DNA of 64,000 nucleotides from Bacteroidales bacterium (lineage in GTDB: Bacteria; Bacteroidota; Bacteroidia; Bacteroidales; UBA932). The notes under the pieces are model-generated. The model saw only the letters and a program-made list of their open reading frames with translations. It was not told the DNA's origin and made no database searches. Below are positions 15,819 through 25,859 of this stretch, in pieces. The position numbers and the translations under genes were made by a program. The stretch lies in contig JAKSJN010000008.1 of assembly GCA_024402135.1 (NCBI GenBank), positions 58,661 to 122,660 of the forward strand. Reading direction: 5' to 3'. Numbering within the stretch: the stretch's first letter is position 1; each line of letters opens with the position of its first letter.

Positions 15819-17173
15819 ATGCGTGCTTCAAGCATCTTTGTTATAGGCTCGATGAATGCATCGATATTTCCAGCTCCGAAGGTGACGAGAACGTCCAGTT
15901 CCTCTTTCTCGAGCGTCTCCATCAGCTCATCCTTGCGGATGAGTGCCTTTGAAGGAGCTGTTATGTCCTTGAAGATGATTTCAGAGGTAACACCAGGGAT
16001 AGGTTCCTCGCGGGCAGGATAGATGTCCAGCAGAATCAGTCTGTCGACTGCGCTCAGTGCCTCGGCGAATTCTGCCGCAAAGTCTCTGGTACGGGTATAG
16101 AGGTGTGGCTGGAACACAGCCGTGATCTTCCTGTGAGGGAAGATGCCTCTGATAGAGGAGATTGCTGTAGCGAGTTCTGCCGGATGATGTGCATAGTCGT
16201 CGATGTATGTAAGGCTTGTGGTGTTCACGTGCACGTCTATTCTGCGCTTGGCACCGCCGAATGTACCTACTGCGTGGCGTATTGCATCCTCAGGAATGCC
16301 GTAGAGAAGGCTGACGGCAGCCGCAGCAATGCTGTTCTCTACATTTACCCAGCCGAGAGTTCCGACCTTGATGTCCTTGAGGACTCCTTCCGGATGAACG
16401 AGGTCATAGGTGTAGTGGCCGAGTTCATCGAGACGCATGTTCTCAGCATGGAAGTCAGCTTCAGCATCGTCAAGGTGATAGCTGTATATCCTGGCCTTTG
16501 TATGGCTGTTGTCAACAGGGAGCCCCTTCTTGGCAACGATTGCATCACTGACCTGGGAAGCGAATGCCTGGAATGCCTCGATCACATGTGCATGATCTCC
16601 GTAGATGTCAAGGTGATCGGCGTCCATGGCGGTGATCACTGCTATTGAAGGGAACAGCTGAAGGAAAGAACGGTCGAATTCGTCCGCTTCAGCCACGACG
16701 GTAGGAGTCTGGCTCATGAGCAGGTTGGTGCCGTAATTCTTCGAGATTCCTCCCAGGAACGCGGTACATCCCTCGCCGCTTTCAGTCAGTATATGTGCCA
16801 GCAAGGTGCTGGTGGTCGTTTTTCCGTGAGTTCCTGAGACCGCAAGGCAGCGCTGTCCTTTGGCGATCTCTCCCAGGGTGCGGGAACGCTTGATCACACG
16901 ATAGCCATGCTCCTGGACATAGACGAGTTCTCCCATGTCGGCAGGGATGGCAGGAGTGAAGACAACAAGCGTGCTGTCGACATCCTTCGGGATGTAGCTG
17001 CAGTCGTCGCTGTAGTGCACGCCTATGCCTTCTTCTTCGAGCTTTTTTGTCAGTTCGGACGGGGTGCGGTCGTATCCGCTCACTTCGTATCCTTTGAATT
17101 TATAGTATCTGGCAATGGCACTCATGCCAATGCCGCCGATTCCGATGAAATATACGTTCTTCAGCTCAGCCAT
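15815..17173 (-). CDS. murC: UDP-N-acetylmuramate--L-alanine ligase
   Basis: Adds L-alanine to UDP-MurNAc, the first amino acid of the peptidoglycan stem peptide, using ATP. The 452-residue Mur ligase shows GIGGIGMSAIARY at 11-23 (UDP-binding Rossmann), the P-loop SGTHGKTTTSTLLAH near 114, and DDYAHHPAEL near 320, the MurC/Mpl-type motif in the third domain. Position after murG and before ftsQ is standard for the Bacteroidota dcw cluster and argues for MurC over Mpl. It starts 2 bases after murG and overlaps ftsQ by 4. Confidence 0.95.
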   Translation of the reverse strand: MAELKNVYFIGIGGIGMSAIARYYKFKGYEVSGYDRTPSELTKKLEEEGIGVHYSDDCSYIPKDVDSTLVVFTPAIPADMGELVYVQEHGYRVIKRSRTLGEIAKGQRCLAVSGTHGKTTTSTLLAHILTESGEGCTAFLGGISKNYGTNLLMSQTPTVVAEADEFDRSFLQLFPSIAVITAMDADHLDIYGDHAHVIEAFQAFASQVSDAIVAKKGLPVDNSHTKARIYSYHLDDAEADFHAENMRLDELGHYTYDLVHPEGVLKDIKVGTLGWVNVENSIAAAAVSLLYGIPEDAIRHAVGTFGGAKRRIDVHVNTTSLTYIDDYAHHPAELATAISSIRGIFPHRKITAVFQPHLYTRTRDFAAEFAEALSAVDRLILLDIYPAREEPIPGVTSEIIFKDITAPSKALIRKDELMETLEKEELDVLVTFGAGNIDAFIEPITKMLEARI

Positions 17174-17175
17174 GT

Positions 17176-18309
17176 CTATTTCTCCAATAATGCGTATGCC
17201 TCCTCTACAATCTTCATTGCCGCGTCAGGGAGTGCAAGCTGTGCGACATTCTTTTCTATTTCTGTGATTCTGGCCTGGTCGTGTACCAGCTCCAGTGCCG
17301 CAGGCATCAGTTTTTCTGCGGCTTCGGCATCCTTTACGATGAGAGCTGCGTCCTTGCGCACAAGGGCCATGGCATTGTGGGTCTGATGGTCTTCTGCCAC
17401 GTTTGGAGAAGGCACGAGCACAGTTGCCTTGTGAGTGGCGCAGAACTCAGATACCGAACTGGCACCCGAACGCGAGATCACGACGTCCGCTGCTGCGTAT
17501 GCAAGGTCCATCCGCTTGATGAAGTCGCTGTGCATGATGTCTTTGCACTCTTTGTGACCTTCCATGAACTTGTCTGTCTCCGGCTTGTAGTACTTGCCGC
17601 ACTGCCACAGAACCTGGACGCCTTCGCCACCAGGGCAGCCGTCATCGATCCACTTTTTCATCGCATCGTTGAGGGTACGGCTTCCAAGGCTTCCACCAAC
17701 GATGAGGATGTGCTTCTTCCCAGGGTCGAAACCGTACATTTCAATGCCTTCAGCCTTCATCTCTGCCGTGGCCGGCACCATTTCCTTGCGGATCGGATTT
17801 CCTGTCATGACGATCTTGTCGGCAGGGAAGAATCTTTCCATATTCTCGTATGCGACGCAGATACGTCCCACGCGCTTTCCAAGCATCTTGTTGGTCAGTC
17901 CGGCGAATCCGTTCTGCTCCTGGATAAGTGCAGGAATGCCCATCGAAGTCGCTGCGAAAAGCAGGGGAGCGCTGGCGTATCCGCCGACACCTATGGCGAT
18001 GTCGGGCTTGAATTCCTTGATGATCTTCCTTGCTTTCAGCACGCTTCCGACAACCTTGAACGGAACGGTCAGGTCATTGATTATGTTCTTCAGTGTCAGC
18101 TGCCTCTGCAGTCCGACAATCTTCAGCCCGACAATCTTGTATCCGGCTGCCGGCACTTTCTCCATCTCCATCTTGCCCTCGGCACCTACGAAGAGGATTT
18201 CTGTTTCCGGGTTGACTTCTTTGAGCTTGCCTGCAATCGATACGGCCGGGAAGATATGTCCTCCTGTGCCGCCACCGCTTATTATGACTCTCAATGCCTT
18301 GTGTTCCAT
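17176..18309 (-). CDS. murG: UDP-GlcNAc:undecaprenyl-PP-MurNAc-pentapeptide GlcNAc transferase
   Basis: Converts lipid I to lipid II on the inner face of the cytoplasmic membrane. The 377-residue GT28 enzyme shows the glycine-rich loop SGGGTGGHIFPA at 10-21, GVGGYASAPLLFAA near 108 and the donor-site region SRSGASSVSEFCA near 283, all characteristic of MurG. It follows ftsW by 3 bases and precedes murC by 2, so it is transcribed in the middle of the cluster. Confidence 0.96.
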   Translation of the reverse strand: MEHKALRVIISGGGTGGHIFPAVSIAGKLKEVNPETEILFVGAEGKMEMEKVPAAGYKIVGLKIVGLQRQLTLKNIINDLTVPFKVVGSVLKARKIIKEFKPDIAIGVGGYASAPLLFAATSMGIPALIQEQNGFAGLTNKMLGKRVGRICVAYENMERFFPADKIVMTGNPIRKEMVPATAEMKAEGIEMYGFDPGKKHILIVGGSLGSRTLNDAMKKWIDDGCPGGEGVQVLWQCGKYYKPETDKFMEGHKECKDIMHSDFIKRMDLAYAAADVVISRSGASSVSEFCATHKATVLVPSPNVAEDHQTHNAMALVRKDAALIVKDAEAAEKLMPAALELVHDQARITEIEKNVAQLALPDAAMKIVEEAYALLEK

Positions 18310-18312
18310 ATC

Positions 18313-19692
18313 TTAGTTTTCGATCAGGTTATCTTCCAGTCTGTCAAGGTCATCCATGCCGGCATCAACGTCCGGGCGGCTCTCTATGAGAGGCTCCGCG
18401 TCACGGATTTCCTTTGCTATGTTCTTCTCGGCAGTCTTGCTGATGCTGAGTATGATTCCGAAAGCTGCGCTGAACATGATGAACGCAAAGCGTCCATGGC
18501 TGATCAGCGGCAATGTCTGTCCGGTCATAGGGAATATTCCGGTGTTCACGAACATGTGCAGGTAGGCCTGGCCGCTTATGAGCAATACCAGTCCTGCGAC
18601 CGCAACCTTAGGGAAGGTCTCGTCACAGTTCCTGGCGATCAGCGATCCGCGCATGATCAGGCTGCTGAAAAGTACAAACAGTATGATCGCTCCGAACAGG
18701 CCGTATTCCTCGACCACGAAGCTGAACATGAAGTCCTCGAACATTACGGAAACCTTATATTTCTGGCTGCTGCCGCCGGCACCTTTGCCGAACAGTCCGC
18801 CTTCCTTGATGGCGATACGTGATCCGTACTGTTGCTCGATGGCTCCTAGAGCCTTGTAGTACTCCTGGCTCTTTGGTTTTGCGTCCAGCACCCTTTGAAT
18901 CTTGTCGTCAAATGATTCGAGTCGGCTCTGCGCTGTTTCGAGACGGCTGAACACGGCTCCGTCAGTCAGTTTGAATGTTCCGTAGATGCCTATTCCCAGT
19001 ATGGCAATTGCTCCTCCGATGAGGAACAGTTCCCGCATGTTCAGTCCACCGACCCATATCGTCAGGAACATGACCAGGGCTATGAACAGTGAACTGGTGA
19101 CACTTCCCATTGCAACCAGGAGGAAGATGAGGCCCATAGGACAGTAGATGCAGATTATCTTTTTCCACATCTCACTGCCGATGAAGAAGAAACGCGGATA
19201 TCTGTCAGCTATTATCTCAAGGAATGCAAAACCGCCATTTTTCAAAGTCTCGATTGCGTAGGCCAGGTACATGACCATTGCAACCTTGACGAACTCGAAT
19301 ACGTGGAACTGGAACCCTCCGATCTTGATGACGCGCCATGCACCATTGATAGGTGCAGCAGCTATCGGTCCCAGGCTCATATGTGAAGCAAGGAAAAGCA
19401 GCAGAGCCACGCTCGTCACGAATCCCAGGCGGCCGAAAGTCCTGAGGACCTTCACTCCACAGAGGAGATATAAGAACGCAATGACGGCAAGGCCCATTCC
19501 GATAGTCTTGAAATGGTTGAACATCACGTCTGTACGCGATGCCGTTCCTCTCAATACCTCGGGAAGCTGGGAGGTTGACGAGAAGATGCACAAAGCCGAG
19601 ATCATCATCAGCAGAAGCAGGATGATGAGCACGAGCTTGTCACCCGCGAACTTGTCCATCAAGGCTACGAACCAGTTTTTCTTGCCTGCCAT
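18313..19692 (-). CDS. ftsW: Peptidoglycan glycosyltransferase FtsW (SEDS family)
   Basis: Polymerises glycan strands from lipid II at the septum together with the transpeptidase FtsI. The 459-residue protein has about ten membrane segments, the first at residues 20-37 and the last near 405-428. A large periplasmic loop (about 230-305) contains AIEQQYGSRIAIKEGGLFGKG, and FMFSFVVEEYGLFGAI near 318 is the typical SEDS motif preceding a helix. Context between murD and murG identifies it as FtsW and not RodA. The cytoplasmic tail (about 430-459) is acidic. Confidence 0.94.
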   Translation of the reverse strand: MAGKKNWFVALMDKFAGDKLVLIILLLLMMISALCIFSSTSQLPEVLRGTASRTDVMFNHFKTIGMGLAVIAFLYLLCGVKVLRTFGRLGFVTSVALLLFLASHMSLGPIAAAPINGAWRVIKIGGFQFHVFEFVKVAMVMYLAYAIETLKNGGFAFLEIIADRYPRFFFIGSEMWKKIICIYCPMGLIFLLVAMGSVTSSLFIALVMFLTIWVGGLNMRELFLIGGAIAILGIGIYGTFKLTDGAVFSRLETAQSRLESFDDKIQRVLDAKPKSQEYYKALGAIEQQYGSRIAIKEGGLFGKGAGGSSQKYKVSVMFEDFMFSFVVEEYGLFGAIILFVLFSSLIMRGSLIARNCDETFPKVAVAGLVLLISGQAYLHMFVNTGIFPMTGQTLPLISHGRFAFIMFSAAFGIILSISKTAEKNIAKEIRDAEPLIESRPDVDAGMDDLDRLEDNLIEN

Positions 19693-19695
19693 CTT

Positions 19696-21045
19696 CTAGA
19701 GCTTTCTTACTGCGTCCTTGAACTTGCGTCCTCTGTCCTCGTAATTGTCAAACAGGTCGAAGCTTGCACAGCATGGGCTGAGCAGAACGACGTCTCCGCT
19801 CTCGGCGAATGCTGCAGAAGCCTTGACGGCCTCGTCTGCGCTGAATGCGTCGCAGATATTTTCGCTTCCTACCATTTCCTCGAATGCTTCGTGGATCTTT
19901 TCGTTATGGAGACCCATGCAGACGATGGCCTTGACCTTGCTGCGAACAAGCTCGTTGAGCACGCTGTAGTCATTTCCCTTGTCCTTTCCGCCAACGATCC
20001 ATACGACCGGACGGGTCTGGCACTCGAGCGCGTACCATGCTGAATCTACATTTGTAGCCTTTGAGTCATTGATATACAGCACATTCTTTACGCTGAGCAC
20101 AGGCTCGAGGCGGTGTTCGATAGGAGCAAAGGTCGAAAGGCTCTCGCGGATTACCTTGTCATCGATGTCAATCGCTTTTGCAGCAAGTGCAGCAGCCATC
20201 GAGTTGTAGATGTTGTGCTTGCCTCCAAGTGCAAGTTCCTTGAGGTAGATCTCGCTCTCGGTCTCGCCCATGCGGATGACAATCCTGTCGTCGATCAGAC
20301 ATGCACCCTGTTCTACGGTTTTCTCCTGGCTGAACGGGAGCATGCGAGCCTTGAGCACTATCTTGTTGAGGTGCTCCATTGTGATGGCGTCGTCAGAATC
20401 GAAGATGAAGCAATCCTCAGGACGCAGGTTCCTTGCGATGCGGAACTTGGCTGCGGTGTAGTTCTCCATCTTGTGGTCATAACGGTCAAGATGGTCAGGG
20501 GTGATGTTGGTGATGATGGCGATGTCCGGACGGAAATCGTATGCATTGTCAAGCTGGAAGCTGCTGAGCTCCAGAACATAATAGTCGAAGTTCTCGGTAG
20601 CTACCTGGTATGCGTAGCTCTGGCCGATGTTCCCTCCAAGACCTACGTTGAGGCCAGCCTGCTTGAGCAGGTAATAGATCAGTGAGGTAGTGGTGGTCTT
20701 TCCATTGCTGCCTGTGATACAGATCTTCTTCGCGTTGTCGTATCGTCCGGCGAACTCGATCTCCGAGATGATATGGGTGCCCTGTCCCATAAGTTTCTGG
20801 ATGATAGGAGCACTTTCCGGAATACCGGGACTCTTGATGACTTCATCAGCGTTGAGGATGAGATCCTCGCTGTGCATGCCCTGCTCGTAAGGAATCTTCC
20901 ACTCGTCAAGCATCTTCGAGTACTTCTCGGCGATGCTTCCCTTGTCGGAAAGGAAGACATCGAATCCCTTTACCTTGGCGAGTACAGCAGCACCGACGCC
21001 GCTTTCCGCTCCGCCCAAAACAACTATTCTACCCATTGTATTCAT
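19696..21045 (-). CDS. murD: UDP-N-acetylmuramoyl-L-alanine--D-glutamate ligase
   Basis: Adds D-glutamate to UDP-MurNAc-L-Ala. The 449-residue Mur ligase has an N-terminal Rossmann motif VVLGGAESGVGAAVLA at 8-23, the P-loop ITGSNGKTTTTSLIYY near 112, and the third-domain motif INDSKATNVDSAWYAL near 318, which is the MurD-specific form. It starts 2 bases after mraY and ends 3 before ftsW. All catalytic blocks are present. Confidence 0.95.
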   Translation of the reverse strand: MNTMGRIVVLGGAESGVGAAVLAKVKGFDVFLSDKGSIAEKYSKMLDEWKIPYEQGMHSEDLILNADEVIKSPGIPESAPIIQKLMGQGTHIISEIEFAGRYDNAKKICITGSNGKTTTTSLIYYLLKQAGLNVGLGGNIGQSYAYQVATENFDYYVLELSSFQLDNAYDFRPDIAIITNITPDHLDRYDHKMENYTAAKFRIARNLRPEDCFIFDSDDAITMEHLNKIVLKARMLPFSQEKTVEQGACLIDDRIVIRMGETESEIYLKELALGGKHNIYNSMAAALAAKAIDIDDKVIRESLSTFAPIEHRLEPVLSVKNVLYINDSKATNVDSAWYALECQTRPVVWIVGGKDKGNDYSVLNELVRSKVKAIVCMGLHNEKIHEAFEEMVGSENICDAFSADEAVKASAAFAESGDVVLLSPCCASFDLFDNYEDRGRKFKDAVRKL

Positions 21046-21047
21046 CT

Positions 21048-22340
21048 TTATCTGATCTTCAAAAGTGCAAGTGTCGATACTGCGAGAATGATTCCGATAA
21101 TCCAGAATCGGCTTACGATCTTAGCCTCCGGAATTGCATGTACCGGGGTCTGGATGAGTGCCGGAATACCTTCTTTCTGGTAATGATGGTGCAGCGGGGT
21201 CATCTTCCATATTCTGCGACCCTCGCCGTATTTCTTTCTGGTATATTTGAAATATGACCTCTGCATGAGAACCGACAGGCTCTCTACGAAGAAAATTCCA
21301 CAAAGCAGAGGGAGAAGAAGCTCCTTGCGGATCAGGATGGCGCTGACGCCGATTATACCGCCGATGGTGAGGCTGCCGGTGTCGCCCATGAAGATCTGTG
21401 CCGGATAGCTGTTGTACCAGAGGAATCCGATCAAGGCGCCGACGAAGGCAGACATGAATATGGCTATTTCACCACTGCCGGGAATGAACATGATGTTCAG
21501 GTATCCCGAGTTAAGTATGTTGCCTCCCAGCCATGCCAGGATTCCGATCACGACTCCGACTATGGCTGAAGTTCCGGCCGCAAGTCCGTCCATGCCGTCG
21601 GTAAGGTTGGTGCCGTTCGAGCAGGCAGTAATGACTATGACGATCATAAGGACGTAGATTGCCCACTTGCAGTACCATCCCCACTTGCCTCTGAAAGGTG
21701 AGAAGATCTTGTAGTCAAGCTCATGGCTTTTTACGAACGGGATGGTGGTCTTGGTGCTCTTGACGACATCCTCGCTGGTCCAGTTAGAACCGTCGACAAG
21801 TTTCTCGGAATGAACATTGAGATCGCTTGAGCTGCTTACCACTACAGAATCACCGGCAACGTCCTCGCGGACTACGATCTTGTTGCTGAAACATACGGTA
21901 AGGCCGATGATGAATCCGAGTGCAATCTGTCCTATCAGCTTGCCTCTTTCGCTCATGCCTTCCTTGTTGTGCTTGAAGACCTTGATGTAGTCGTCGGCGA
22001 AACCGATCGCTCCGCACCACAGGGTGGTGAGAAGAAGGAGCTGCACATAGATGTTGCTGAGGTCGCATACAAGCAGCACTCCGGAGAGGATTCCGAGAAT
22101 GATGAGTACGCCACCCATGGTAGGGGTGCCCTTCTTCTGCATCTGTCCTTCCAGTCCGAGATCTCTGATCTCCTCGCCGATCTGCTTCCTCTGGAGCAGG
22201 GCGATGATCTTCTTTCCGGAAAAGAAAACGAACAGCATGCTTATGACACTGGCGAGCATAGCCCTGAAGGACAGGTAGTTCATCAGGCCTGCTCCAGGGA
22301 TGTCAAGATGTTCGAGCGCTTTGAAAAGATGATATATCAT
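21048..22340 (-). CDS. mraY: Phospho-N-acetylmuramoyl-pentapeptide transferase
   Basis: Transfers phospho-MurNAc-pentapeptide to undecaprenyl phosphate, giving lipid I. The 430-residue membrane protein has KKGTPTMGGVLII near 70, GFADDYIKVFKHNKEGM near 113 and NLTDGMDGLAAGTS near 243, the aspartate-rich active-site motifs, plus MTPLHHHYQKEG near 387. An extra segment of about 60 residues (about 155-215, Ser/Val rich) sits between membrane helices; such an insert is usual in Bacteroidota MraY. It follows murE by 3 bases. Confidence 0.96.
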   Translation of the reverse strand: MIYHLFKALEHLDIPGAGLMNYLSFRAMLASVISMLFVFFSGKKIIALLQRKQIGEEIRDLGLEGQMQKKGTPTMGGVLIILGILSGVLLVCDLSNIYVQLLLLTTLWCGAIGFADDYIKVFKHNKEGMSERGKLIGQIALGFIIGLTVCFSNKIVVREDVAGDSVVVSSSSDLNVHSEKLVDGSNWTSEDVVKSTKTTIPFVKSHELDYKIFSPFRGKWGWYCKWAIYVLMIVIVITACSNGTNLTDGMDGLAAGTSAIVGVVIGILAWLGGNILNSGYLNIMFIPGSGEIAIFMSAFVGALIGFLWYNSYPAQIFMGDTGSLTIGGIIGVSAILIRKELLLPLLCGIFFVESLSVLMQRSYFKYTRKKYGEGRRIWKMTPLHHHYQKEGIPALIQTPVHAIPEAKIVSRFWIIGIILAVSTLALLKIR

Positions 22341-22343
22341 GTC

Positions 22344-23747
22344 TTATGCGATGCTTTCAAATACTTCTTTCACTACTTCTCTCTCATCGAAATGTCTCTT
22401 CTCCTTTCCGATGATCTGGTATGTCTCGTGGCCCTTGCCGGCGAGCAGGATCGCTGCACCTTCCGGTGCCATCATGATGGATGCACGTATGGCTTCTCTG
22501 CGGTCGGCGATGAATATGCTCTTCGCCAATCCGGCATTGTCGAAACCCTTGCGGATGTCGTTGAGGATGTCTTCGGTGTTCTCGGTGCGGGAATTGTCCG
22601 AGGTCACGAATATCCTGTCAGCGTATTTCTGGGCGATTGCAGCCATCTCCGGACGCTTTGTCTTGTCACGGTCTCCGCCGCAGCCGAACAGGCAGATCAG
22701 CTCGGTGTCGCGGGCAATGCCGCGAAGGGTTGCAAGGACGTTGTCCAGCGCGTCAGGAGTATGCGCGTAGTCGATGATCACTGACAGGTTGCGGGGGCCG
22801 CGGAGTGTCTCCAGACGTCCGCTGGCGCTTTCAAGGCTGCTCAGGGCAACGAGAGCCTCCTGCTTGTCAGCTCCGACAGCCAGTGCAGCGCTGTATATCG
22901 CAAGCAGGTTGTAGGCATTGTGACGGCCGATTAGGCGGGTCCACACCTCGGTGTCGTCTACCTTGAGCATCATGCCTTCGAAGCTTTCTTCCACGATACG
23001 GCAGGTATGGTCGGCAAGTTCGCGGCAAGAGTATGTGACGAGTTTCGCCTTGCAGTTCTGGACCATCACCAGGCCGTTGCGGTCGTCGATGTTGATGATC
23101 GCGGTGGCGTCTTTGTCGAGTCCGTCGAAGAACAGCTTCTTGCATCTGAGGTACTCGGCAAAGGTCTTGTGGTAGTCAAGATGGTCGTGGGTCAGGTTCG
23201 AGAAGATGGCGACCTTGAATTTAAGGCCTGCGACTCTTTCCTGCTCGACACCGATGGAGCTTACTTCCATGAAACAGTACTCGCAGCCGGCGTCTACCAT
23301 CTCTGCCATGAGTGAGTTGATGGTGATAGGGTCAGCGGTCGTATTCTCAGTCTCGCTGCGCTTCGTTCCAACAAAGTTTGCAATCGTAGAGAGCAGTCCG
23401 CAGTTGTAACCCAGACCCATGAACAGCTGGTAGAGGAGGGTCACGGTAGTCGTCTTTCCATTGGTTCCGGTGATGCCAACCAGTGTGAGCTTCTCTGAAG
23501 GATGTCCATAGCGGTTGGCTGCACAGATGGCGAGTCCGTGCCTGTCGGTCGAAATGACGGCAGCGGCGCCTGCCGTAAGTGCGGCGTCGATGAAGTCATG
23601 GCCGTCTACTGCAAGTCCCTTTACTGCTATGAAAAGGGATCCCGGAACGACCTTTCGTGAATCGCTGAAGATTCCGTCGATTTCCGTCTCGGCGTTTCCG
23701 TGCAGTATCACTGCACCGCTGTCCTTGATTATTTCACTGAGTTTCAT
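22344..23747 (-). CDS. murE: UDP-MurNAc-L-Ala-D-Glu--diamino acid ligase
   Basis: Adds the third residue of the stem peptide. The 467-residue Mur ligase shows SDSRKVVPGSLFIAVKG near 28, the P-loop ITGTNGKTTTVTLLYQ near 93 and DYAHTPDALDNVL near 324. The specificity loop reads TSDNSRTENTE where the meso-diaminopimelate type usually has DNPR; the arginine that contacts DAP is kept but proline is replaced by serine. I infer meso-DAP as substrate, which is usual in this phylum. Transcribed between ftsI and mraY. Confidence 0.94.
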   Translation of the reverse strand: MKLSEIIKDSGAVILHGNAETEIDGIFSDSRKVVPGSLFIAVKGLAVDGHDFIDAALTAGAAAVISTDRHGLAICAANRYGHPSEKLTLVGITGTNGKTTTVTLLYQLFMGLGYNCGLLSTIANFVGTKRSETENTTADPITINSLMAEMVDAGCEYCFMEVSSIGVEQERVAGLKFKVAIFSNLTHDHLDYHKTFAEYLRCKKLFFDGLDKDATAIINIDDRNGLVMVQNCKAKLVTYSCRELADHTCRIVEESFEGMMLKVDDTEVWTRLIGRHNAYNLLAIYSAALAVGADKQEALVALSSLESASGRLETLRGPRNLSVIIDYAHTPDALDNVLATLRGIARDTELICLFGCGGDRDKTKRPEMAAIAQKYADRIFVTSDNSRTENTEDILNDIRKGFDNAGLAKSIFIADRREAIRASIMMAPEGAAILLAGKGHETYQIIGKEKRHFDEREVVKEVFESIA

Positions 23748-23748
23748 G

Positions 23749-25857
23749 CTATTTCAATGTAAGTCTTACAATGTCACCCATTTTTGCAACGCTTCCTGAC
23801 CTTGGGCTCTGGCTGCTTACGTGTCCTGCGCCGCTGTATCTGCATACAAGTCCGGCTCTCTCGATTGCGTAGATCGCGTCCTTGAGACCCATTCCTGTCA
23901 CGTCAGGAACACGGCCGTCATTATCTTCGTCAGCCTTGTCGATTTCAAGTTCTCCGGCAGCCATGAGAGGAACTGAACCATTGCCTCGCAGTTCCTCGCG
24001 CCAGGCAGGGTCTGTCGCGCATATTCCGTCGACGATCTCGCGTACTGCGAGTGCCGGAATGGTACCTCCGTAGAAGTTGGCTCCTGACAGGACAGAATAA
24101 ATGGTACAGATGATGGAGTATTTCGGTTCTTCGGCAGGGAAGAAGCCCACGAATGTTCCCTGGTGCTTCTTTCTTCCGTATCCGTCGGTGTACTTGTTCG
24201 CATACTCCTTCGAGTCGGTCTCTGACAGGAGGATACGTGCCGTACCGGTCTTTCCTGCCACGGTGCAAGGTGCCCCCTTGAGCCTTGATCCGGTACCGTC
24301 CTGAACTACGGCAATGAGTCCTCTGGTCAGAGTGTCGGCTGTCGCTCTCGAACAGATTGACTCGTTGAGCACGCTTGGGCCATACTTTATCTCTGTCTTG
24401 CCGTTTCTCTCGATCTGCTCTACCAGGTATGGCTTCATCATCTTTCCGTGGTTGGCAATCGCATTATAGAAGGTTAGTATGTGCATAGGGGTAACGGCGA
24501 CCGAATAACCATAGGCCGTTGTTCCGAGATCGGTGAAGCTGAGAGCCTTCTCCGGCTTTGGAAGGTCGGGAGTGGCCATTCCATCCAGGTCGAAGTTGAA
24601 GGCCTCGCCAAGCTTGTATGTGTACAACTTGTCGATCATCCTTCGGGTGTCGTCCTTGTAATGCTGTGTCGCCAGATACGCGAATACGTAGTTTGACGAT
24701 ATTTCCAGTCCGCGTCGGATGGTGATTTCATCCAGTCCGGTCTGGCGCTCGTGATTTGTTATGTACGAATCCTGAGGAAGCTGTCCGAGCAGACCGTGGT
24801 GGGTCGGAATGGTCTCCTCGAGACTCTTTACATATCCATCCTCCATGAGAGTCATGAGTGTGGTAAGCTTGAATACCGATCCAGGCTCTCCCTTTCGTCC
24901 GATTGCGTAATTATAGCTCTCTTCGATCTGGCCGTCATTGTTTCGCTTCAGGTTGACCATTGCACGGATGGCTCCGGTCTTGACGTCCATGACGATGGCG
25001 CATCCACCCTCCACTAGATAGTTTGTGTCGATCTGGCGTCGCAGCGCCTTGTCGGCGAGGTCCTGGAAATCGACGTTGAGTGTCGACACCACGTCCATGC
25101 CTTCTTCAGGTTTGCGATATGTGCTGTCGTTGTCTGTCACCCTGCGGCCTCCGTCGGCACGTCTGAGGAAGTCGTATCCATCCTTGCCCCTGAGGATATG
25201 GTCGAACTTGCCTTCGAGTCCGATATTGGTATTGGTGCTGGCTTCGGAATTCATTCGCACGAAGCCTACAGTACGCCTTGCAAGTGTGCCGTATGGGTAT
25301 TCGCGTATGTTCTGCTGTTCCACGATAAGACCGCCCTTGTACGAAGCCTCGTTGAAAAGCGGCAGCTTCTTTATTTCCTGGAGCGTGAGATAGTCGATTC
25401 CGCTTCCGAACTTGCGGTACATCCTTCCTGCTTCACGGTCGGCTATGATCTGGTCGTAGTACTCGTCGGCGGTCTTCTGCGGGAAGAATCTTGGAAGCTC
25501 ATCGGCAAGGGCTCTGGCCTTTGCACGCCATCTCTGCTCCCATACCACGCTGCTGTCCTTGCTGGACTCGAATTCACTCCTGCGGACGCTGCAGTCCATG
25601 GCAACCGTATAGTTCGGGAATGTCATTGCGAGTACACGTCCATCGCAGGCCTTGATCGTTCCGCGTCGGGCTGGCAGGGTTCGCTTGGTCACGCTGGGCG
25701 TGAGTTCCTGGGCGATGACAGGGTTCGGCTCGAAGATGAGCTGGTAATAGAGTATCGCACCGGTAAGCATTACCGATGCAACGAGGAAAAGGAGATATGT
25801 CCAATAGAGAGTCCTTCCTACTCTATCCCTTCTTTTTTCTGTATTCTTTTCTGCCAT
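23749..25857 (-). CDS. ftsI: Septal penicillin-binding protein (FtsI/PBP3 type) with one PASTA domain
   Basis: Class B transpeptidase that cross-links septal peptidoglycan with FtsW. The 702-residue protein has one membrane helix (about 17-38), an N-terminal dimerisation domain, then the transpeptidase domain with SxxK in GSVFKLTTLM near 324, SSNY near 380 and KTGTARI near 520. A single PASTA domain fills the C-terminus (about 642-702, VPDVTGMGLKDAIY). In the phylum this gene sits between ftsL and murE, as here. The ATG at 25857 lies 2 bases after the ftsL stop. Confidence 0.95.
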   Translation of the reverse strand: MAEKNTEKRRDRVGRTLYWTYLLFLVASVMLTGAILYYQLIFEPNPVIAQELTPSVTKRTLPARRGTIKACDGRVLAMTFPNYTVAMDCSVRRSEFESSKDSSVVWEQRWRAKARALADELPRFFPQKTADEYYDQIIADREAGRMYRKFGSGIDYLTLQEIKKLPLFNEASYKGGLIVEQQNIREYPYGTLARRTVGFVRMNSEASTNTNIGLEGKFDHILRGKDGYDFLRRADGGRRVTDNDSTYRKPEEGMDVVSTLNVDFQDLADKALRRQIDTNYLVEGGCAIVMDVKTGAIRAMVNLKRNNDGQIEESYNYAIGRKGEPGSVFKLTTLMTLMEDGYVKSLEETIPTHHGLLGQLPQDSYITNHERQTGLDEITIRRGLEISSNYVFAYLATQHYKDDTRRMIDKLYTYKLGEAFNFDLDGMATPDLPKPEKALSFTDLGTTAYGYSVAVTPMHILTFYNAIANHGKMMKPYLVEQIERNGKTEIKYGPSVLNESICSRATADTLTRGLIAVVQDGTGSRLKGAPCTVAGKTGTARILLSETDSKEYANKYTDGYGRKKHQGTFVGFFPAEEPKYSIICTIYSVLSGANFYGGTIPALAVREIVDGICATDPAWREELRGNGSVPLMAAGELEIDKADEDNDGRVPDVTGMGLKDAIYAIERAGLVCRYSGAGHVSSQSPRSGSVAKMGDIVRLTLK

Positions 25858-25859
25858 TC

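Noticed and set aside
17281-18822. 513-residue plus-strand frame opposite murG and ftsW
   Set aside because: The opposite strand encodes two unmistakable conserved proteins; this frame is Cys/His-rich without motifs.
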